A stretch of DNA of 64,000 nt from Streptococcus himalayensis (GCF_001708305.1 NZ_CP016953.1:1755501-1819500), one strand, 5' to 3'. Shown: positions 18,507 to 29,551, counted from the first letter of the stretch. Translations and numbers: made by a program. The notes: generated from the letters alone by a model not told the origin.

Positions 18507-20960
18507 TTATTCCTCAGTTTCTTCTATTACTTCTTTTTCTTCGGCTTTTACGCTGGTGAAGGTCACAATTTTTGCATCCTCATCCAAGCGCATAACCTTA
18601 ACTCCTAAGGTCGCACGTCCTGTTTGTGAAATATTGGCAACACTGGTTCGAATCATGACACCTGTATTGGTAATGACCATCAAATCCTCACTACCATCTA
18701 CCGTCATCAAACCTGCCAATGCTCCATTTTTTGCAGTGATATTAGCTGTTTTCATACCTTTACCACCACGACCTTTGGTCGCATATTCACTAGCTAGCGT
18801 GCGTTTCCCGTATCCTTTTTCAGTAATAATCAAAACTTCGTCCGAATCCTTAATTGCACTAGATCCGACCACTTGGTCCCCTTCACGCAAATCAACTCCG
18901 CGGACACCTGCAGCGGTTCGTCCCATATTTCGAACCTTGTCCTCCTTGAAACGAACGGCATACCCCAATTTCGTCCCAATAATCACATCTGTCTCACCGT
19001 CTGTTAAAAAGACATTGATTAGCTCATCCTCGTCCCGTAGATTTAAGGCCTTTAAACCATTTTGGCGGATATTGCCAAACTCTTTAACACTGGTTCTTTT
19101 TACCACCCCGTGACGCGTGGTAAAGAAGAGATAGGATTCATCACTTCTATCCTTTTCGATGTTGATAATGGTCTGAATGGTTTCTCCCTCATCTAATTTC
19201 AAGAGATTAACAATCGGCAATCCTTTTGCAGTGCGGCCGTATTCCGGAATTTCATAACCTTTCAAACGATAAACACGACCAGTATTGGTAAAGAAGAGCA
19301 GGTAATCATGCGTACTGGTAGATACCAATTCCCGCACAAAATCATCATCTTTAACACCTGTTCCCTGAACACCACGACCACCACGTTTTTGGGCTGTAAA
19401 TTCCCCTTGGTCCAACCGCTTGATATAGCCCTTATTAGACAGTGTGATCAGAACATTAGTCTCTTCAATCAAATCCTCATCTTCTAAAGATAAGACTTCC
19501 CCAACCATCAACTCTGTTCTACGTTCATCTGCAAATTTGCGTTTAACTTCGTCCAATTCTTCTTTGATAATCGCTAGTACCCGCTCTGGCTTAGCCAAAA
19601 TATCCGTCAAATCAGCAATCAAAGCAAGCAAATCATCATACTCTGCCTGGATCTTATCTCTCTCCAAACCTGTCAATCGACGCAGACGCATATCGAGAAT
19701 TGCTTGGCTCTGGCGTTCAGACAAGCTAAATCGGCTCATCAACTCCGCCTGAGCTTCTGCATCTGTTTGACTATTACGAATGACACGAATGACTTCATCA
19801 ATGTGGTCAAGTGCAATTAACAATCCTTCCAAGATATGGGCACGTGCCTCTGCCTTTTCTTTGTCAAAAATCGTTCTGCGTGTCACCACTTCCTTCTGGT
19901 GCTCGATATAAGCATCTAAAATCTGGCGAAGAGAAAGAATCTTCGGCACACCATTTTGGATAGCCAACATATTAAAGCTGAAGTTGGTTTGCATTTGCGT
20001 TTGCTTAAAGAGATTGTTCAAAATGACACTGGCTGAAGCATCCCGTTTCACCTCAATGACAAAGCGAACCCCCTCACGGTTTGACTCGTCTCGAACGGCT
20101 GTAATCCCGTCAATCCGCTTTTCTTGAACCAAACGTACAATATGTTCCTGCACCTTGCTCTTATTGACCATATAAGGGAATTCTGTCACCACGATACGTT
20201 CACGGCCAGTCTTGGTCTCTTCGATTTCTGTCTTAGAACGAAGCACAATCGACCCTTTTCCTGTCTCATAGGCACGATGAATTCCTGATTTCCCCATGAC
20301 AAGGGCACCAGTTGGAAAATCAGGACCTGGCATGACTTCCATAATCTCCCGCGTTGTAACCTCAGGATTATCCATGACCAACTTCACTGCGTCAATGGTT
20401 TCACCCAAATTATGCGGAGGAATATTTGTCGCCATCCCGACCGCAATCCCTGTCGCACCATTGACCAAAAGATTGGGGAAGCGAGCTGGTAAAATCTCAG
20501 GCTCACGCTCGTTTGCATCGTAGTTGTCTGTGAAATCGACCGTATTTTTATTGATATCGCGGAGCATTTCCAGCGCAATTTTACTCATCCGAGCTTCCGT
20601 ATAACGCTGAGCAGCTGCCCCATCTCCATCCATCGAACCAAAGTTCCCATGCCCATCAACAAGCATGTAACGGTAACTCCACCATTGGGCCATCCGCACC
20701 ATTGCCTCATAAATAGAGGAATCTCCATGCGGATGGTACTTACCCATGACATCCCCCGTAATCCGAGCTGATTTCTTATGAGGCTTATCAGGAGTTACCC
20801 CGAGCTCGTTCATCCCATATAGAATCCGACGATGAACAGGCTTCAAACCATCCCTAACATCGGGTAAAGCACGAGCAACGATAACACTCATGGCATAATC
20901 GATAAAGCTCGTCTTCATCTCACTGGTGAGATTCACATTTACTAAATTTTTATCTTGCAT
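18507..20960 (-). CDS. gyrA: DNA gyrase subunit A
   Basis: This 817-aa type-IIA topoisomerase subunit introduces negative supercoils together with GyrB. The catalytic Tyr is in [13 protein letters not shown]. The quinolone-determining region reads [17 protein letters not shown], the sensitive form (Ser and Glu at the usual resistance positions). The C-terminal beta-pinwheel has the expected repeats and a GyrA box ([10 protein letters not shown]). It is divergent from ldh. Confidence 0.98.
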   Translation of the reverse strand: MQDKNLVNVNLTSEMKTSFIDYAMSVIVARALPDVRDGLKPVHRRILYGMNELGVTPDKPHKKSARITGDVMGKYHPHGDSSIYEAMVRMAQWWSYRYMLVDGHGNFGSMDGDGAAAQRYTEARMSKIALEMLRDINKNTVDFTDNYDANEREPEILPARFPNLLVNGATGIAVGMATNIPPHNLGETIDAVKLVMDNPEVTTREIMEVMPGPDFPTGALVMGKSGIHRAYETGKGSIVLRSKTEIEETKTGRERIVVTEFPYMVNKSKVQEHIVRLVQEKRIDGITAVRDESNREGVRFVIEVKRDASASVILNNLFKQTQMQTNFSFNMLAIQNGVPKILSLRQILDAYIEHQKEVVTRRTIFDKEKAEARAHILEGLLIALDHIDEVIRVIRNSQTDAEAQAELMSRFSLSERQSQAILDMRLRRLTGLERDKIQAEYDDLLALIADLTDILAKPERVLAIIKEELDEVKRKFADERRTELMVGEVLSLEDEDLIEETNVLITLSNKGYIKRLDQGEFTAQKRGGRGVQGTGVKDDDFVRELVSTSTHDYLLFFTNTGRVYRLKGYEIPEYGRTAKGLPIVNLLKLDEGETIQTIINIEKDRSDESYLFFTTRHGVVKRTSVKEFGNIRQNGLKALNLRDEDELINVFLTDGETDVIIGTKLGYAVRFKEDKVRNMGRTAAGVRGVDLREGDQVVGSSAIKDSDEVLIITEKGYGKRTLASEYATKGRGGKGMKTANITAKNGALAGLMTVDGSEDLMVITNTGVMIRTSVANISQTGRATLGVKVMRLDEDAKIVTFTSVKAEEKEVIEETEE

Positions 20961-21072
20961 TCATCTGTCTCTTTCAACAATTTTCCTTTCTATTATATCA
21001 CAAAAGAAAAGATTTTTCAGTAGTCACGCTATCTTTTAAAAACGTTTACATCTAGGAAAATAAAGAATACTC

Positions 21073-21101
21073 GTGACAAAGCCCTTTAAAAGTGATAGAA
21101 T
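21073..21101 (+). promoter_or_regulatory. ldh promoter
   Basis: GTGACA (21073-21078) and TAGAAT (21096-21101) are 17 bp apart, about 55 bp before the ATG. AAAACGTTT at 21038-21046 is a partial cre-like match, too weak to call. Confidence 0.65.
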
Positions 21102-21155
21102 GATTGGGTACGGGAATTTCTATTCCCTAAAAAAATAAAGGAGATGTTTAGCTAA

Positions 21156-22145
<990 letters not shown>

Positions 22146-22155
22146 TCCACAAACA

Positions 22156-22188
22156 AGAAGTTGGGAGTTCAAACCCAACTTCTTTTTT
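22156..22188 (+). terminator. ldh terminator
   Basis: AGAAGTTGGG pairs with CCCAACTTCT, followed by TTTTTA. Confidence 0.95.
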
Positions 22189-22249
22189 ATCCATTCTATT
22201 TTATATCCAGATTGATGAAACGATCGTAGGTATGAGATCTTCTCGTTAC

Positions 22250-22310
22250 TTGCGAAATTTTCACAATTTTTTTGATTATAGTTGCAATTTTCACAAACTT
22301 TCTATACAAT
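22250..22310 (+). promoter_or_regulatory. rex promoter with Rex-like operator
   Basis: TTGCAA (22282-22287) and TACAAT (22305-22310) are 17 bp apart. Upstream, TTGCGAAATTTTCACAA (22250-22266) resembles the Rex operator TTGTGAA-N4-TTCACAA but is one base short in the centre. A second TTTTCACAA half-site lies in the promoter spacer. Autoregulation by NADH-sensing Rex is plausible. Confidence 0.6.
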
Positions 22311-22337
22311 AGTATTAGAATCATTTGGAGGGATAAT

Positions 22338-22982
22338 ATGAAATTAGAAAAGAATACAACAATTCCTCGTGCAACAGCCAAACGTCTATCTCTGTACTAT
22401 CGTATTTTTAAACGATTCAATGCAGAAAAAATAGAAAAAGCCAATTCCAAACAAATTGCCGATGCTATTGGAATTGATTCTGCAACTGTACGCCGTGATT
22501 TTTCTTATTTTGGAGAATTAGGGCGTCGTGGGTTTGGATATGATGTCAAAAAATTGATGAATTTCTTTGCCGATTTGCTCAATGACAATTCCATCACCAA
22601 TGTGATGCTGGTTGGGATTGGCAATATGGGACATGCACTTTTATACTATCGTTTTCACGAACGCAATAAAATGAAGATTGTCATTGCTTTTGACACCGAT
22701 GACCATCCAGAAGTCGGAACAACAACTCCAGATGGAATTCCGATTTATGGCATTTCCCAAATCAAAGAAAAATTAAGCCAAACAGATGTCAAAACGGCTA
22801 TTCTAACAGTTCCTAGCGTCAAAGCGCAGGAAGTCGCAACGATTTTGACCGATTCAGGTGTCAAGGGAATTCTGAGTTTCTCTCCTGTTCACCTACAAGT
22901 TCCAAAGGATGTTGTCGTTCAATATGTCGATTTAACGAGTGAACTCCAAACTCTCCTCTACTTTATGAAAAAAGAGGATTAG
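22338..22982 (+). CDS. rex: Redox-sensing transcriptional repressor Rex
   Basis: This 214-aa repressor has an N-terminal winged helix ([39 protein letters not shown]) and a Rossmann NAD(H)-binding domain ([15 protein letters not shown]). It releases DNA when NADH rises and controls fermentation and redox genes. Start chosen at the ATG preceded by GGAGGG and just downstream of the promoter. It lies 18 bp before the amidotransferase gene, probably co-transcribed. Confidence 0.97.
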   Translation: MKLEKNTTIPRATAKRLSLYYRIFKRFNAEKIEKANSKQIADAIGIDSATVRRDFSYFGELGRRGFGYDVKKLMNFFADLLNDNSITNVMLVGIGNMGHALLYYRFHERNKMKIVIAFDTDDHPEVGTTTPDGIPIYGISQIKEKLSQTDVKTAILTVPSVKAQEVATILTDSGVKGILSFSPVHLQVPKDVVVQYVDLTSELQTLLYFMKKED

Positions 22983-23000
22983 AAACGAGAATCAATCTGT

Positions 23001-23693
23001 ATGAAAAAACCAATTATCGGAATTTCTGGAAATGAACGCCTCAATCCTGATGAGGAATTTGCATTGATGAGCTATGCTGCTAAAGGATTTGTCGAAGGAG
23101 TCCGAAAAGTCGGAGGTATTCCGATTATCCTTCCTATTGGCGATCAAGAAACGGCCCAAGAATATGTGAGTATGATTGATAAACTCATCCTTACTGGTGG
23201 GCAAAATGTCCGACCAGAATTCTATGGCGAAGCCCAAACGATTGAAAGCGATGACTATCTTCTTTCTCGCGATATCTTTGAATTAGCCTTAATCGAAGAA
23301 GCAAGACGGCAAAATAAGCCCATTTTTACCGTTTGCCGTGGAACCCAACTCTTTAATGTGGCTATGGGTGGAACCCTTCATCAGGATATTGAAGATCATT
23401 GGCAGGATAGTTCTGCAGAGTACACTAGCCAACGCCTAGCGACAGCTCCTGACAATATTCTTAGAGAGATTTACGGAGAAATCTCACACATCAACTCCTT
23501 CCACCACCAAAGTATTAAGGATCTTGCTTCTAATCTGAAAATCATTGCTTACGATCCTAAGGACGGGATTATCGAAGCTGTTACAACAACAGATGGAACC
23601 CCTTTTTTAGGCGTTCAGTGGCACCCAGAGTTTCTCTTTGATAACCGTCCAAAAGAATTAGCCCTATTTGATTATATCGTTAATCAATTTTAG
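23001..23693 (+). CDS. Class-I glutamine-amidotransferase-like hydrolase (peptidase C26)
   Basis: This 230-aa protein belongs to the gamma-glutamyl hydrolase/PuuD-like family. The nucleophile Cys is in [16 protein letters not shown], and the His-Glu pair in [12 protein letters not shown]. The family hydrolyses gamma-glutamyl amides; the true substrate is not known in streptococci. It follows rex on the same strand and ends with a 4-bp tail-to-tail overlap with radC. Confidence 0.85.
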   Translation: MKKPIIGISGNERLNPDEEFALMSYAAKGFVEGVRKVGGIPIILPIGDQETAQEYVSMIDKLILTGGQNVRPEFYGEAQTIESDDYLLSRDIFELALIEEARRQNKPIFTVCRGTQLFNVAMGGTLHQDIEDHWQDSSAEYTSQRLATAPDNILREIYGEISHINSFHHQSIKDLASNLKIIAYDPKDGIIEAVTTTDGTPFLGVQWHPEFLFDNRPKELALFDYIVNQF

Positions 23694-24370
23694 AGCAAGT
23701 CGGTTTCTTCACGATAGCTATAATACCGTTTGTCTGCAACAATGAGGTGATCGAGCAAAACGATTCCCATCATGTCGCAGGCTTTTTTTACTTGTTCGGT
23801 CACCAGATTATCATTTTGACTTGGTTGCACAGCTCCAGAAGGATGATTATGAACCAAAATGACCGAGGTCGCCATGTGCTTGATTGCATAATGTAGAATT
23901 TCTCTTGGTTCCGCTAAACTTCTGGTCGCACTCCCTATGAAAATAGTCTGTTGATGAATGATGTGATTTTGAGGATTCAGATACAGGGCTACAAGATGCT
24001 CTTGTTTTTTATAGCCCAATTCCTGTTGCATCTTTAAAGCTAGAGCTCTGCTACTCACCACTTGCTCTTTTTCGATCATCTCTGCCTTGCAAATTCGACG
24101 CCCCATCTCCATCATAGCCTGCAATTCAATTGCTTTAATTTGTCCAATTCCAGGAATATTTTTTAGTTCCTGCAAAGTCATTGTCCGTAAATCTGCTAGA
24201 CTAGATAAGCGAGCTAATAACTGCTGAGAAATTTGAAAGACCGTTTCCTTCTTGCTCCCTGTCCTTAGCAAAATAGCCAATAGTTCCTGATTACTCAATG
24301 CTTCTGGCCCTTGTTCCAGCAATCGTTCTCTTGGTAAGAGCGAATCCTCTTTTAGTGAAATACTATACAT
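23690..24370 (-). CDS. radC: RadC family JAB-domain protein (UPF0758)
   Basis: This 226-aa protein has an N-terminal helix-hairpin-helix-like region ([16 protein letters not shown]) and a C-terminal MPN/JAB metalloprotease-like domain with [18 protein letters not shown]. It is named for DNA repair, but a direct repair role is doubtful; it may act at recombining or single-stranded DNA. Length is normal. Its stop overlaps that of the convergent amidotransferase gene. Confidence 0.93.
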   Translation of the reverse strand: MYSISLKEDSLLPRERLLEQGPEALSNQELLAILLRTGSKKETVFQISQQLLARLSSLADLRTMTLQELKNIPGIGQIKAIELQAMMEMGRRICKAEMIEKEQVVSSRALALKMQQELGYKKQEHLVALYLNPQNHIIHQQTIFIGSATRSLAEPREILHYAIKHMATSVILVHNHPSGAVQPSQNDNLVTEQVKKACDMMGIVLLDHLIVADKRYYSYREETDLL

Positions 24371-24420
24371 AAAAAAACCTCCTCACTACTTTATTCGTAG
24401 AAGAGAGAAAAAGAGTATAG

Positions 24421-24452
24421 AAAAACCGCTACTACTATTAGTAACGGTTTTT
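24421..24452. terminator. Terminator after rplL
   Basis: AAAAACCGCTACT pairs with AGTAACGGTTTTT (one mismatch), with T runs in both directions. It ends the rplJ-rplL operon. Confidence 0.92.
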
Positions 24453-24473
24453 TAGCTATTGCTCAATACTCTA

Positions 24474-24842
24474 TTATTTAAGAGTTACGCTAGCTCCAGC
24501 TTCTTCCAATTTAGCTTTGATTTCTTCAGCTTCTGCAGTTGCAACACCTTCTTTAACCAATGCAGGTGCTCCATCAACAAGTTCTTTTGCTTCTTTAAGA
24601 CCAAGACCTGTAATTTCACGTACAACTTTGATAACGCCGACTTTTTTGTCACCAGCTGATGTCAATTCAACATCAAATGAATCTTTAGCAGCTCCAGCGT
24701 CAGCAGCTCCAGCTGCAGCAACTGCTACAGGAGCAGCCGCAGTTACACCAAATTCTTCTTCGATAGCTTTTACAAGATCGTTAAGCTCAAGGATTGAAGC
24801 TTCTTTAATTTCAGCAATAATGTTTTCAATGTTCAATGCCAT
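24474..24842 (-). CDS. rplL: Ribosomal protein L7/L12
   Basis: This 122-aa stalk protein recruits translation factors. The N-terminal dimerisation region is [20 protein letters not shown], followed by an Ala-rich hinge and the globular domain ([20 protein letters not shown]). The start is the Met of MALNI, preceded by GGAGG; five extra upstream codons are not supported. It follows rplJ by 62 bp. Confidence 0.98.
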   Translation of the reverse strand: MALNIENIIAEIKEASILELNDLVKAIEEEFGVTAAAPVAVAAAGAADAGAAKDSFDVELTSAGDKKVGVIKVVREITGLGLKEAKELVDGAPALVKEGVATAEAEEIKAKLEEAGASVTLK

Positions 24843-24904
24843 TGTTATTTCCTCCAAATATGTTTTTTTATATAAATTGTCGTAGCTAGGCTACGCTGCG
24901 CAGA

Positions 24905-25405
24905 TTAAGCTGCGTCTTCTTTGCTTTCTGCAACTGCTTTGACTGCAAGTGCAACGTTGCGCACTGGTGCTTGAAGTACAGACAAGAGCATAGAGAGCAT
25001 ACCTTCTCTGTTTGGCAATGCTGCAAGGGCTTGGATTTCTTCTTTAGAAGAAACTTTACCTTCAATGGCACCACCTTTGATTTCAAGTGCTTCAGCTGTC
25101 TTAGAAAAGTCGTTCAAGATTTTCGCTGGCGCAATAACATCTTCATTAGAAAATGCTACAGCAGATGGTCCAACAAAAGTAGATGCAAGTTCTTCAAGTC
25201 CAGCTTTTTCAGCTGCACGACGCAAGATTGAGTTTTTAATAACTTTGTACTCAACTTCACTTCCACGAAGTTCGCGACGAAGAACGGTATCTTGCTCAAC
25301 TGTCAAACCACGAGCGTCAACAACGACGATAGATGCAGCAGCTTTCATTTTTTCAGCTACTACGTCAACTAGTTCCGCTTTTTTAGCAATAATTGCTTCA
25401 CTCAT
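24905..25405 (-). CDS. rplJ: Ribosomal protein L10
   Basis: This 166-aa base of the L7/L12 stalk is typical throughout ([35 protein letters not shown]). AGGTG precedes the ATG. Expression should be fed back by L10-L12 binding to the leader at 25415-25579. Confidence 0.98.
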   Translation of the reverse strand: MSEAIIAKKAELVDVVAEKMKAAASIVVVDARGLTVEQDTVLRRELRGSEVEYKVIKNSILRRAAEKAGLEELASTFVGPSAVAFSNEDVIAPAKILNDFSKTAEALEIKGGAIEGKVSSKEEIQALAALPNREGMLSMLLSVLQAPVRNVALAVKAVAESKEDAA

Positions 25406-25414
25406 TTAGTGTTT

Positions 25415-25579
25415 CACCTCCGTAATTATTTTGCTTGGGAATTTTTCAAAAGAAAAACGCGCCCAAACCTAGACACGAAAGTACAATACGCTTCTTTTTG
25501 ATACGTTTTGTCCTCGGTAGGATGTTTATGAGTCGAGCTCCCCTACTGTCTTAGGCAGTTTTTTCAAACCATAGATAAT
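25415..25579 (-). promoter_or_regulatory. L10 (rplJ) mRNA leader, autoregulatory
   Basis: The roughly 150-nt leader folds in part through CTGCCTAAGACAGTAGGGGA pairing with CATCCTACCGAGG, the kink-turn-containing L10-binding structure known from Firmicutes leaders. Confidence 0.75.
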
Positions 25580-25608
25580 ATTAGCATACTTTGGAACAAA
25601 ATGCAAGA
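25580..25608 (-). promoter_or_regulatory. rplJ-rplL promoter
   Basis: On the minus strand TTGCAT (25603-25608) and TAATAT (25580-25585) are 17 bp apart, just before the L10 leader. Confidence 0.75.
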
Positions 25609-25627
25609 GTTTTTCCTTTTTTATTTT

Positions 25628-25663
25628 AAAAAAATAGAAAAAAGTAGGACATTTCCTACTTTT
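25628..25663 (-). terminator. rpsU terminator
   Basis: AAAGTAGGA pairs with TCCTACTTT, followed on the minus strand by TTTCTATTTTTTT. Confidence 0.9.
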
Positions 25664-25683
25664 CACTCTCTAATACACGCTTA

Positions 25684-25860
25684 TTAGAATTTTTTACGTT
25701 TACGAGCTGCTTCTGATTTACGTTTACGTTTTACAGAAGGTTTTTCATAGAATTCACGTTTACGTGTTTCTTGAAGAGTACCAGCTTTAGTAACAGCGCG
25801 TTTAAAACGACGAAGAGCATCATCAAGAGACTCATTTTTACGTACTACTGTTTTTGACAT
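25684..25860 (-). CDS. rpsU: Ribosomal protein S21
   Basis: This 58-aa small-subunit protein begins [20 protein letters not shown] and has a highly basic tail. The start is the Met of MSKTV with AGGGAG upstream; the six-codon upstream extension is rejected. It is monocistronic. Confidence 0.97.
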
Positions 25861-25894
25861 TTTTTTCACTCCCTTCAAGTCCAGAATCTACTTT

Positions 25895-25923
25895 ATTTTA
25901 TCATATCCATCAATAATTGTCAA
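25895..25923 (-). promoter_or_regulatory. rpsU promoter
   Basis: On the minus strand TTGACA (25918-25923) and TAAAAT (25895-25900) are 17 bp apart. Confidence 0.8.
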
Positions 25924-26047
25924 TTCTTATAGTCAGAATTTTATTATTTCTTTGAATCTACATTCGTAATTACAACATATTAGAATTATAACAGAGAATG
26001 TATATACCCCCCACACACACTTAACCATTCAAAAATAGAGTTAATAA

Positions 26048-26123
26048 TCATTAAATTTCAAAAAGAGTCCCTTTGTCTATAATTATTTATTTTTTACTAT
26101 AAAATAAATAATTATAGACAAAG
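26048..26123. repeat. 23-bp perfect inverted repeat, part of a dispersed intergenic element
   Basis: The arm at 26071-26093 (starts CTTTGTCTATAATTATTTAT) is perfectly complementary to 26101-26123, with a 7-base loop TTACTAT. About 55 bp from 26048 are alike to 54267-54325, where the right arm is degenerate. No protein is encoded. It lies beyond the eut operon terminator. Confidence 0.75.
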
Positions 26124-26219
26124 CAAATAGAAGATTTTTCAACGAATGACATGGTTGTTAGTCGATAAAAGATCATTTACATTCGAGCTATTTTAAGTTT
26201 CATTAGATAGAATGTAACC

Positions 26220-26268
26220 GCTCCATAATCTCTACAGGGGATTTACCCACTACAGAAAGTATAGAGCC
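26220..26268. repeat. Solo 49-bp palindromic end of the ISL3 element
   Basis: It matches the right terminal 50 bp of the IS at 43207-43256 with about four mismatches. The segment is itself an imperfect palindrome (GCTCCATAAT...AGTATAGAGC around ACCCACTACAG). No transposase or other end is nearby, so it is a relic or a miniature derivative. Confidence 0.75.
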
Positions 26269-26285
26269 TAATTTTCTACATCCAT

Positions 26286-26320
26286 GCAAAAATCAAGAGG
26301 ATGGCATTCCCATCCTCTTT
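26286..26320 (-). terminator. Terminator of the eut operon
   Basis: AAGAGGATGG pairs perfectly with CCATCCTCTT (loop GAATG on the minus strand), followed by GATTTTTG, 42 bp after the eutQ stop. Confidence 0.92.
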
Positions 26321-26361
26321 GGTAGTTATTTTAGTATCAAACTGTATTTTCTAAAACCATC

Positions 26362-26814
26362 CTATTGATTTTGCCAATCAGCAGGATATGTTACATAGAT
26401 AAAGCGAGCTTTTCCTTTTACAGAGAATTTAATATCACTGCCTTTTGGAATGAAGAGAATTTCTCCAGGACCAGCAGATAGGACTTCATCTCCTACCACG
26501 ATATCCAATTGTCCCTCAATCACATAATCCACTTCATCGTAATCAAGGTGCCATGGGAAAGTCGTATCTTCCATAGTCATCAGTCCTAGACCAAGACGTG
26601 GACTTTCTTTTAAATCAAGCAAGTCGCGAGTATAGACCTTATCTGTTGGGTTTCCAGTATCTAGGCGATCCTCAGGACGCACATCTAAGCTTGGAAGGGC
26701 GATCGAAGCAACACCTGATTTTCCGACTTGTTTAGCTCCTTTTTTAGCGAGCAATTCTTCTAATAAAATTTTACGAACCAATGATTCTAGTTCAGTACGA
26801 TTTACATCTGCCAT
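26362..26814 (-). CDS. eutQ: Ethanolamine utilisation cupin EutQ
   Basis: This 150-aa protein has a C-terminal cupin fold (FPWHLDYDEVDYVIEGQLDI, LSAGPGEILFIPKGSDI). EutQ has been linked to acetate kinase activity and microcompartment assembly. The first 20 residues (NRTELESLVRKILLEELLAK) form an amphipathic helix like known encapsulation peptides. It is shorter than enteric EutQ (about 230 aa), lacking the N-terminal module that here appears in EutT and in the protein at 28241-28876. It is the last gene of the operon. Confidence 0.92.
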   Translation of the reverse strand: MADVNRTELESLVRKILLEELLAKKGAKQVGKSGVASIALPSLDVRPEDRLDTGNPTDKVYTRDLLDLKESPRLGLGLMTMEDTTFPWHLDYDEVDYVIEGQLDIVVGDEVLSAGPGEILFIPKGSDIKFSVKGKARFIYVTYPADWQNQ

Positions 26815-26837
26815 AATTTATGATTCCTCCCTAGTTG

Positions 26838-27932
26838 TTAGGCTTCTTTTTTAGTCAATACAAAGGCAAGCAAGACAGCTGTAATACCACCAACTAATTT
26901 ACCAACCATCATCGGTACAATCATTTCTGAATTTTGACCAGCTGTAAATCCAAGGTGGTCACCGATAACAAATGATGCAGATACTGCAAAGGCAACGTTG
27001 ATGATTTTTCCGCGTTTGTCCATGTCTTTTAACATTTGGAACATTGCGATGTTATTAGCAAGTGATGCAACAAGACCTGCAGCCCCTACTTCATTCATTC
27101 CTAATGATTTTCCGATAGCTGACAATGGTTTGTTGGCTACTTTTGTAAAGACAGCCACAAGTCCAAAGGCTCCTGCTAACGTTACAGCGATAGAACCGAC
27201 AACCTCAAAGGCTTCTTTTAACGTATCTGCTCCTGATGGATACAAATTAATCAGCCATTCATTTCCAGTCAACAATTGTGCAGCCCCAAAAGCAAGACCA
27301 AGCGTTGCAATGACAACAATGATTTGTCCAAAGACTTCGAATCCTTTAATCATACCATCTGGTGCAAGAACCAAGCCTAGGAAAATCAAGGCAGACACGA
27401 TGATGATAGGAATCAAGTTCACAAGCAGTGTTCCAAAATCTAAACCTGGAACCAAAATTCCACCAATCAAGCAACCAACAGGAACGGTTACAAGACCGTA
27501 CAAGATTCCTCGTGCAAGCAAAGGTCTATCTTCTTTTTCAATAATTCCTAAGGCAACTGGAATTGTAAACACAATGGTTGGTCCCATCATAGAACCCAAT
27601 ACATAAGCCGCAAAGTTCCCAACAGCTGGATTTTCAGCTAATTTAAGTGCAAGCGGTGCTCCACCCATATCATTTGCAATGAAAGTCGTTGCAAAAATAG
27701 ATGGATCTGCTCCCACCAAACCATATAAAGGAACAATCACTGGTTTTAACACATCTGCCAGAAGCGGTGCCACAACCATAATCCCTGCCATAGAGAGCGC
27801 CAAGGCTCCCATTGCCATAATACCTTCTTCAAACTTTTCACTTAGTCCTAATTTTCCACCGATACACTTATCAACTGCACCGACAATCATAAATAGGACC
27901 ATGATGTAAATGATAATTTCATTTATACTCAT
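26838..27932 (-). CDS. eutH: Ethanolamine permease EutH
   Basis: This polytopic membrane protein (364 aa, about ten or eleven helices) starts MSINEIIIYIMVLFMIVGAVD and contains the family segments FATTFIANDMGGAPLALKLA and NNIAMFQMLKDMDKRGKI. EutH imports ethanolamine; it matters mostly when protonated substrate is scarce in uncharged form, as at low pH. It lies between eutN and eutQ, 23 bp from each. Confidence 0.95.
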   Translation of the reverse strand: MSINEIIIYIMVLFMIVGAVDKCIGGKLGLSEKFEEGIMAMGALALSMAGIMVVAPLLADVLKPVIVPLYGLVGADPSIFATTFIANDMGGAPLALKLAENPAVGNFAAYVLGSMMGPTIVFTIPVALGIIEKEDRPLLARGILYGLVTVPVGCLIGGILVPGLDFGTLLVNLIPIIIVSALIFLGLVLAPDGMIKGFEVFGQIIVVIATLGLAFGAAQLLTGNEWLINLYPSGADTLKEAFEVVGSIAVTLAGAFGLVAVFTKVANKPLSAIGKSLGMNEVGAAGLVASLANNIAMFQMLKDMDKRGKIINVAFAVSASFVIGDHLGFTAGQNSEMIVPMMVGKLVGGITAVLLAFVLTKKEA

Positions 27933-27955
27933 AATCTACATATCTCCTGATATTT

Positions 27956-28228
27956 TTACTCGTCAGGATATTCTACCTTATCAATAATCGCCACAACGAC
28001 CATATCTACTGGAACATCCTCTTTTGTGAGACTTACACGTGCAGAACTGCCAGTTGTTACCATGACTAGATCTCCTTCTCCAGCCCCGATACAATCTGCT
28101 ACAATAACTAGAGCAGGATCTGTTTGATGTTCATTTAGCTGTCTTTCGACTACTAAAAATTTCAAACCATTCAATTTTTCATCTTTCCTAGTAGCCCATA
28201 GACTTCCTTTTACTTTTCCAACAAACAT
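27956..28228 (-). CDS. eutN: Microcompartment vertex protein EutN
   Basis: This 90-aa EutN/CcmL-family protein forms pentamers that cap the corners of the shell. It begins MFVGKVKGSLWATRKDEKL and contains ADCIGAGEGDLVMVTTGSSA, both standard. It is the only pentamer gene in the window. Confidence 0.95.
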   Translation of the reverse strand: MFVGKVKGSLWATRKDEKLNGLKFLVVERQLNEHQTDPALVIVADCIGAGEGDLVMVTTGSSARVSLTKEDVPVDMVVVAIIDKVEYPDE

Positions 28229-28240
28229 ATCCTAACTCCT

Positions 28241-28876
28241 TTATTTTACAATTCTAATTTTATGCCGTTTTAAATAATCTTTTGCTAGTGCAGTGACAAT
28301 CATTCCTTTTTCGATGACAAAGGAATCACCCTCGCTCAAGTCCATTGCTTGAAGTTTTGCTTCCGTGATAAGATTTGTCTTACCTTTTGGACTTGCGGCT
28401 TTTCTCTCCAACTTTTGAGGAGCAGCTTCTTCTTTTTCAGCTAATTGAGTTCCTAAAATACTAAGCAATTGATTTTCTCGATAAAATTGAACACCGTATT
28501 TCTCTAATTTTACTTTTTGCTCTACTAATTCACGATACAAACGTGACCGTGCAGAGTGCTTATACTGCTCAACGTTAAAGGTTTCAAGAGACACATACAC
28601 TGGCTTGCCATCCAATAAACTGGTCAAGAGATTTGATTCCACTTCATTGGCAGGACAGAGTGATGCAATTCTCAAAAACGCATCCAAGGTTAAACAATCG
28701 ACAACTACAGCATCGGCACATTCACAATTGTTGACTACACGGTAGCCATTTTCAACCAATAGAGCATCTGTCCGATCTTTTCCAATCAAATAAACAGATG
28801 TTTCATTAGGCCCATCTTGGAGGTTTTCTAACAAACGGTCTGTAATTAGTTGGACAAGTTTGTCTAAATTTTCCAT
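28241..28876 (-). CDS. Conserved eut-operon protein of unknown function
   Basis: This 211-aa protein is of the type found only in Gram-positive eut operons and has no proven activity. The N-terminal helix (MENLDKLVQLITDRLLENLQ) looks like an encapsulation peptide. The centre has a mixed alpha/beta flavoprotein-like pattern. The last 45 residues (TEAKLQAMDLSEGDSFVIEK, ending ALAKDYLKRHKIRIVK) match the N-terminal module of EutT encoded at 29552-30199. I infer a compartment-lumen scaffold or accessory protein. Confidence 0.7.
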   Translation of the reverse strand: MENLDKLVQLITDRLLENLQDGPNETSVYLIGKDRTDALLVENGYRVVNNCECADAVVVDCLTLDAFLRIASLCPANEVESNLLTSLLDGKPVYVSLETFNVEQYKHSARSRLYRELVEQKVKLEKYGVQFYRENQLLSILGTQLAEKEEAAPQKLERKAASPKGKTNLITEAKLQAMDLSEGDSFVIEKGMIVTALAKDYLKRHKIRIVK

Positions 28877-28897
28877 TCCTTATAGCCTCTCTAGGTC

Positions 28898-29533
28898 CTA
28901 TTTTTTCTTGATAATGTGACCGCGCATTCCTTTTTTAAAGCCACAAGCATTGGCTTCATCATAATCAATGTGCATATAGGTTGCAAATTTAGGGCTAACA
29001 CGAATCACGACATCATCAAAAATCAACGGACGTTCCCCTTCAACCTTGACTTGCACAATTTCATGGTTTTCAACACCTGCACGAGCTGCATCTTCTGGTG
29101 TCATATGCACATGCCGTTTAGCTACAATCAAGCCCTTGTCAAGGGACACGACCTTATTGCCATTGGCTAAGACTACCCCAGGTGTTCCTTCAATATCGCC
29201 ACTTTCACGAATTGGCGCTTTAGTCCCTAACTGCAGACAGTCTGTCAATGAAACCTCAACTTGAGATTCCTTACGCACAGGTCCTAAAATAACAACATTA
29301 TGGAAGGAACCTTTCGGACCAATCAAGGTCAAACGTTCTTGGCAGGCATATTGTCCCGGTTGAGACAAATCCTTCACTTTCGTTAGTTGGTAGCCTGGAC
29401 CAAATAAAGCATCCAAATCTTTTTGGCTCAAATGGACATGACGTCCACTAGCTTCCACTTCAAAACTTCCTTTTGCATCTAATTCATCGTGAATTTTTGC
29501 TACAATCTTATCAACTAATTGATCTAATGACAT
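28898..29533 (-). CDS. pduL: Phosphotransacylase PduL (EutD role)
   Basis: This 211-aa zinc enzyme converts acetyl-CoA and phosphate to acetyl phosphate and recycles CoA inside the compartment. The two metal-binding boxes are SGRHVHLSQKDL and KRHVHMTPEDA. The first 20 residues (SLDQLVDKIVAKIHDELDAK) form a likely encapsulation helix. It takes the place that the unrelated EutD enzyme has in enteric bacteria. Confidence 0.95.
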   Translation of the reverse strand: MSLDQLVDKIVAKIHDELDAKGSFEVEASGRHVHLSQKDLDALFGPGYQLTKVKDLSQPGQYACQERLTLIGPKGSFHNVVILGPVRKESQVEVSLTDCLQLGTKAPIRESGDIEGTPGVVLANGNKVVSLDKGLIVAKRHVHMTPEDAARAGVENHEIVQVKVEGERPLIFDDVVIRVSPKFATYMHIDYDEANACGFKKGMRGHIIKKK

Positions 29534-29551
29534 TTCAGACCTCCTTTCTCG

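Noticed and set aside
20296-20960. Quinolone-resistance change in GyrA
   Set aside because: The determining region reads [12 protein letters not shown], the normal form.
25415-25579. T-box or other amino-acid riboswitch before rplJ
   Set aside because: No specifier or T-box sequence; the fold and position fit the L10 leader.
26071-26123. CRISPR-like repeat
   Set aside because: Only one inverted repeat and no regularly spaced direct repeats or spacers; no cas genes in the window.
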